From the NCBI GenBank assembly GCA_003339415.1, contig PDHQ01000048.1, positions 124,001 through 188,000 on the forward strand: a stretch of 64,000 nt of DNA, in the 5' to 3' direction. Source of the stretch: Ophiocordyceps camponoti-saundersi (nom. inval.) (Eukaryota > Ascomycota > Sordariomycetes > Hypocreales > Ophiocordycipitaceae). The notes under the pieces are model-generated. The model ran no database searches. It worked only from the letters and a program-made list of their open reading frames with translations, and had not been told where the DNA came from. This document shows, in pieces, positions 61,789-64,000 of this stretch. Every line of letters begins with the position of its first letter. Position 1 is the first letter of the stretch. Position numbers and translations under genes: made by a program.

Positions 61789-62392
61789 TAATATAGGATA
61801 TATAATAATACCCCTATAAATCGCCTAACCTCTTATAATATTTCCCTAAAATTTCTTAAGATTTCCTACCTTAAGATTTTATTTAAATTTCCCCTAGAAA
61901 CTTTATTACCTTTACGCTTAGGAAATTACTAAGATTTCCTCTTAAGATTTCTCGGTAATAACTTTTAAGATTTTATTAAGATTTCTTATAAGATCTAATA
62001 TTAAAATATACTTTTAGAAATCTCCGGATTTTACTAGGAAATCCCCGTATATTAAGAAATTACCGCGTACTAGGAAATCTTTATTTTACTAATATACTTA
62101 GAAATTACCGTAAAATCCCCTTAGGTAAATACTTTTAGGATTATATTAGGAAATCTTCTTTAAGCTCCTAGCTATATAATTAGCTTAGTATTCTTTTAGG
62201 TAATAATTTAAATTCTTTTATAGTTACTATTTTAATTTTTAAAAGACTCTTACTTATACTTATACTTTTTATAGTAGCTATTCTATAATCTTATAATTAG
62301 TAGCTAGCCTATCTCCTTTTCCTATATATTATATCTAGTAGCTAGCTTAGTATATATAACTACTAGTAAATTATATGCACGAGCGTATATTA
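61789..62392 (+). repeat. 3' LTR of right-arm family B element
   Basis: This 604-bp partner of 52240-52842 is followed by the TAAGT duplication. It retains some CpA/TpG, such as GCACGAGCG near 62377, so it is less mutated than the 5' copy. Confidence 0.9.
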
Positions 62393-62397
62393 TAAGT
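62393..62397. repeat. Right target-site duplication TAAGT of family B
   Basis: It is identical to 52235-52239 and directly follows the 3' LTR. Confidence 0.85.
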
Positions 62398-62539
62398 TAT
62401 ACTTAATTTTAAATTATTTTACTTTATAACTTTTATAATTTATTACACTAATATATATATATAAATTAGTTTATAACTAATTATAGCTAAATAAGGGGGT
62501 TTAAAATAACTATATTTAGGTTTTTCTATAACTACTTAG

Positions 62540-62660
62540 TTATTATATAAGGTGCCCTCTTAGCGTAGTAAGTAGTTAAGTGCTTAGAGATCTTAGTCTC
62601 TTATAAGCGAGGTAGTCGGTTTAAATCCGGCGGAGGATATAAGTATTTTTTTACCCTAAC
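62540..62660 (+). other. tRNA-like segment, possibly the head of a SINE
   Basis: GCCCTCTTAGCGTAGTAAG starts at about 62546. A clear T-arm follows at about 62608-62627, GTCGG-TTTAAAT-CCGGC, with B-box-like GGTTTAAATCC. The last seven bases, GGAGGAT, pair with GCCCTCT if one G to A (RIP-type) change is allowed. The middle is too long for a plain tRNA, with an extra segment before TAGTCTCTTATAAGCG. It could be a tRNA pseudogene or a SINE promoter, and is not a functional tRNA call. Confidence 0.4.
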
Positions 62661-63490
62661 TATATAGCTAGGGTACGGTCCGACCCCGGCATAACCCTAG
62701 TAAGCTTAGTAACCCTGCCGGGTCCCTTTCCTTCCTTTAGTAAAAGTAGTGCCCGGCTAAGGCTTAAGTAAGGCATAGGGTAAGTATAGTTAGGTAATAT
62801 AAATTATTAAGAGACTAAGGGGCCCCCTTAATAGTAACTTTAAGCTACTCTAGTAGTTAAAAAGCTAGGGATTAAATTAATCTAATAATAAAGTATAATT
62901 ATAAAATTATAAAGTTAAGTTAGATTAATTTTTATTATAATATTTACTAATATATATATTAAAATTACTTAAAACTTAGATAAAATATATAATAAAAAGT
63001 ATAAGTACCTTTTACTTAAGATAAGCGTAACTTTAAATAATACTTATAATAAATAAGTTTTCTAATATAACGCTTTAGCTTACTAGCTAGCTAACTAAAT
63101 TAAGTAAAAAGTTTTCCTTTTAATATTTTAGTTTTTCCCCTTTATTAAATAATATATATATAAATACTTTATAAGTAACTAAAGTAAATAAATATATATA
63201 TTTTATATAAAGTATATAATAAACTTAAAAAATAGCTTTTTTTAAAAAAAAAGTAAAAAAATACTTTTAAAAAAAAGCTAATTTTTAGCAATTTATAATA
63301 ATTTTATATAATTTATAATAATTTAAAATAGCTAAAAAAATCCTAATAAGAAGCTTACTTAGCTAAGCTTAAATATACTTATAATAACTAATTTTATATA
63401 TTAAAGGGCTTATAGCTACTTAAAGTTTTCTTTTTTAAAGTAAAAAATTAACTCTTTTTTATATATATAAAATATTCTTTTTTAAACTTA
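62661..63490. other. Repeat-like region without a gene
   Basis: 62661-62790 is comparatively GC-rich and keeps CpA/TpG (ACCCCGGCATAACCC), with the inverted pair TACCCTAACTATATAGCTAGGGTA at its start (62653-62676). It may be the body of the tRNA-like element. From 62800 on it is AT-only. A long hairpin of A/T runs lies at 63233-63284. No coding frame is supported. Confidence 0.45.
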
Positions 63491-63491
63491 T

Positions 63492-63571
63492 AAAACTTAT
63501 AGCCCCCTTTAGCTAAATAATATTAATTTAAAAAACTTATAGCCCCCCTTAGCTAAGTAATATTAATTTAT
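63492..63571. repeat. 40-bp tandem repeat, two units
   Basis: Two units each contain CTTATAGCCCCC followed by TAGCTAAATAATATTAATTTA, starting near 63492 and 63532, with one C/T and one A/G difference. Confidence 0.6.
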
Positions 63572-63578
63572 AAAATTT

Positions 63579-63927
63579 ATTTTATTATTAAAGTATTTTA
63601 AGGGCTATATAAGCTATTAAAACCTTAATAGTAAGTTAGGTAAGAAAAACCCTTTAAAGAGGTAAAACCCTTTATAATATTATAAAACCGCGTCTAGTTT
63701 AAAGCTATACTAAGCGCTTAATATATATAGAAAAAGTAGCTATTAGTTATAATAATATTATATAATATAAGGAAAAGAATAAATAAAGAGAGATAAGAAT
63801 AAGGAAAAGATAAAAAGTAGTATATATTACCTTTTTATATTAATATATACTATCCCTTATATTAATATATACTCTTTTATTAAGTAAATATATACCTCTT
63901 AACTTATTAATATATAGCTATATATTA
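63579..63927 (-). mobile_element. LINE 3'-end fragment
   Basis: The reverse complement matches 17850-18150 of the long LINE: the shared GGGTTTTAC...GGTTTTTC signature (reversed at 63647-63672), CCTAACTTA.TATTAAGG and the GGTATATA region. A TAATAATAAAATAA tail lies at its left end. It is cut on the right by a family A insertion. Confidence 0.6.
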
Positions 63928-64000
63928 ATAATATTATTATTATTAATACGCTAATATACTTTATATAGCTTAAAACTATTCTATATATATTCTAAAAGGG
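63928..64000 (-). mobile_element. Family A copy, 3' end only, runs off the window
   Basis: A (TAT)n tail at 63928-63945 is followed by the family A 3' end, TTTATATAGCTTAAAACTATTC, as at 1257 and 2170. Confidence 0.7.

Larger units (their letters stand above)
52240..62392 (+). mobile_element. Full-length Ty3/Gypsy LTR retrotransposon, family B, RIP-inactivated
   Basis: The element is 10,153 bp with LTRs at 52240-52842 and 61789-62392 and TAAGT duplications outside. LTR ends read TA...TA, as expected if TG...CA termini were hit by RIP. A purine tract (TTAGGGAGT) lies just before the 3' LTR. Plus-strand order is gag/protease region (not resolved domain by domain), reverse transcriptase, RNase H, integrase with a GPF/Y-like stretch, a chromodomain-like stretch, then an unusual extra 3-kb region with a long relic frame. 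Every frame is broken by TAA/TAG. It lies immediately downstream of nap1. The same family, inverted and shattered, makes up the backbone of 1-37.8 kb. Confidence 0.92.

Overview
The window comes from a filamentous ascomycete (Pezizomycotina-type) genome. Nearly all of it is extremely AT-rich repeat DNA in which CpA and TpG are almost absent and TpA is everywhere. That is the signature of repeat-induced point mutation (RIP, C to T at CpA on either strand). One short island of normal composition, about 49.8-52.14 kb, holds the only intact gene I can support: a five-exon nucleosome assembly protein gene (NAP1 family, 410 residues) with fungal-type short introns.

Left arm, 1-37.8 kb: I read this as a single minus-strand Ty3/Gypsy element (family B here). 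Later insertions have cut it into collinear pieces. Its fragments match, in reversed order, the complete plus-strand copy at 52,240-62,392. The insertions are: copies of a 1.85-kb non-LTR family (A) ending in (TAA)n, one of them inserted in another; two LINE-like elements placed tail to tail (6.2-9.3 kb); a long LINE with a recognisable reverse transcriptase (11.5-18.2 kb); a tail-to-tail pair of A copies (18.6-22.4 kb); another A copy (24.1-25.9 kb); a complete minus-strand chromovirus with 851-bp LTRs and TTAAG target duplications (28,840-36,968); and a damaged A pair (37.8-39.9 kb).

Middle, 39.9-49.8 kb: a 5'-truncated Ty1/Copia element on the plus strand, interrupted between integrase and reverse transcriptase by a complete Ty3/Gypsy element (40,490-46,456, 348-bp LTRs). 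The Copia element ends in an LTR-like, less mutated stretch that abuts the gene island.

Right arm, 52.2-64 kb: full-length family B (604/603-bp LTRs, TAAGT duplications), starting 313 bp after the NAP1 stop codon. It is followed by a tRNA-like (possible SINE) segment, small repeats, a LINE 3' end and the start of another A copy.

The gene is therefore enclosed by heavily RIP-mutated, chromodomain-bearing retroelements, with family B copies in opposite orientation on its two sides. Transposon reading frames are recognisable only by reading through TAA/TAG stops, so I list them as pseudogenes. Boundaries were found by eye alignment within the window and are approximate unless target duplications or paired LTRs fix them.
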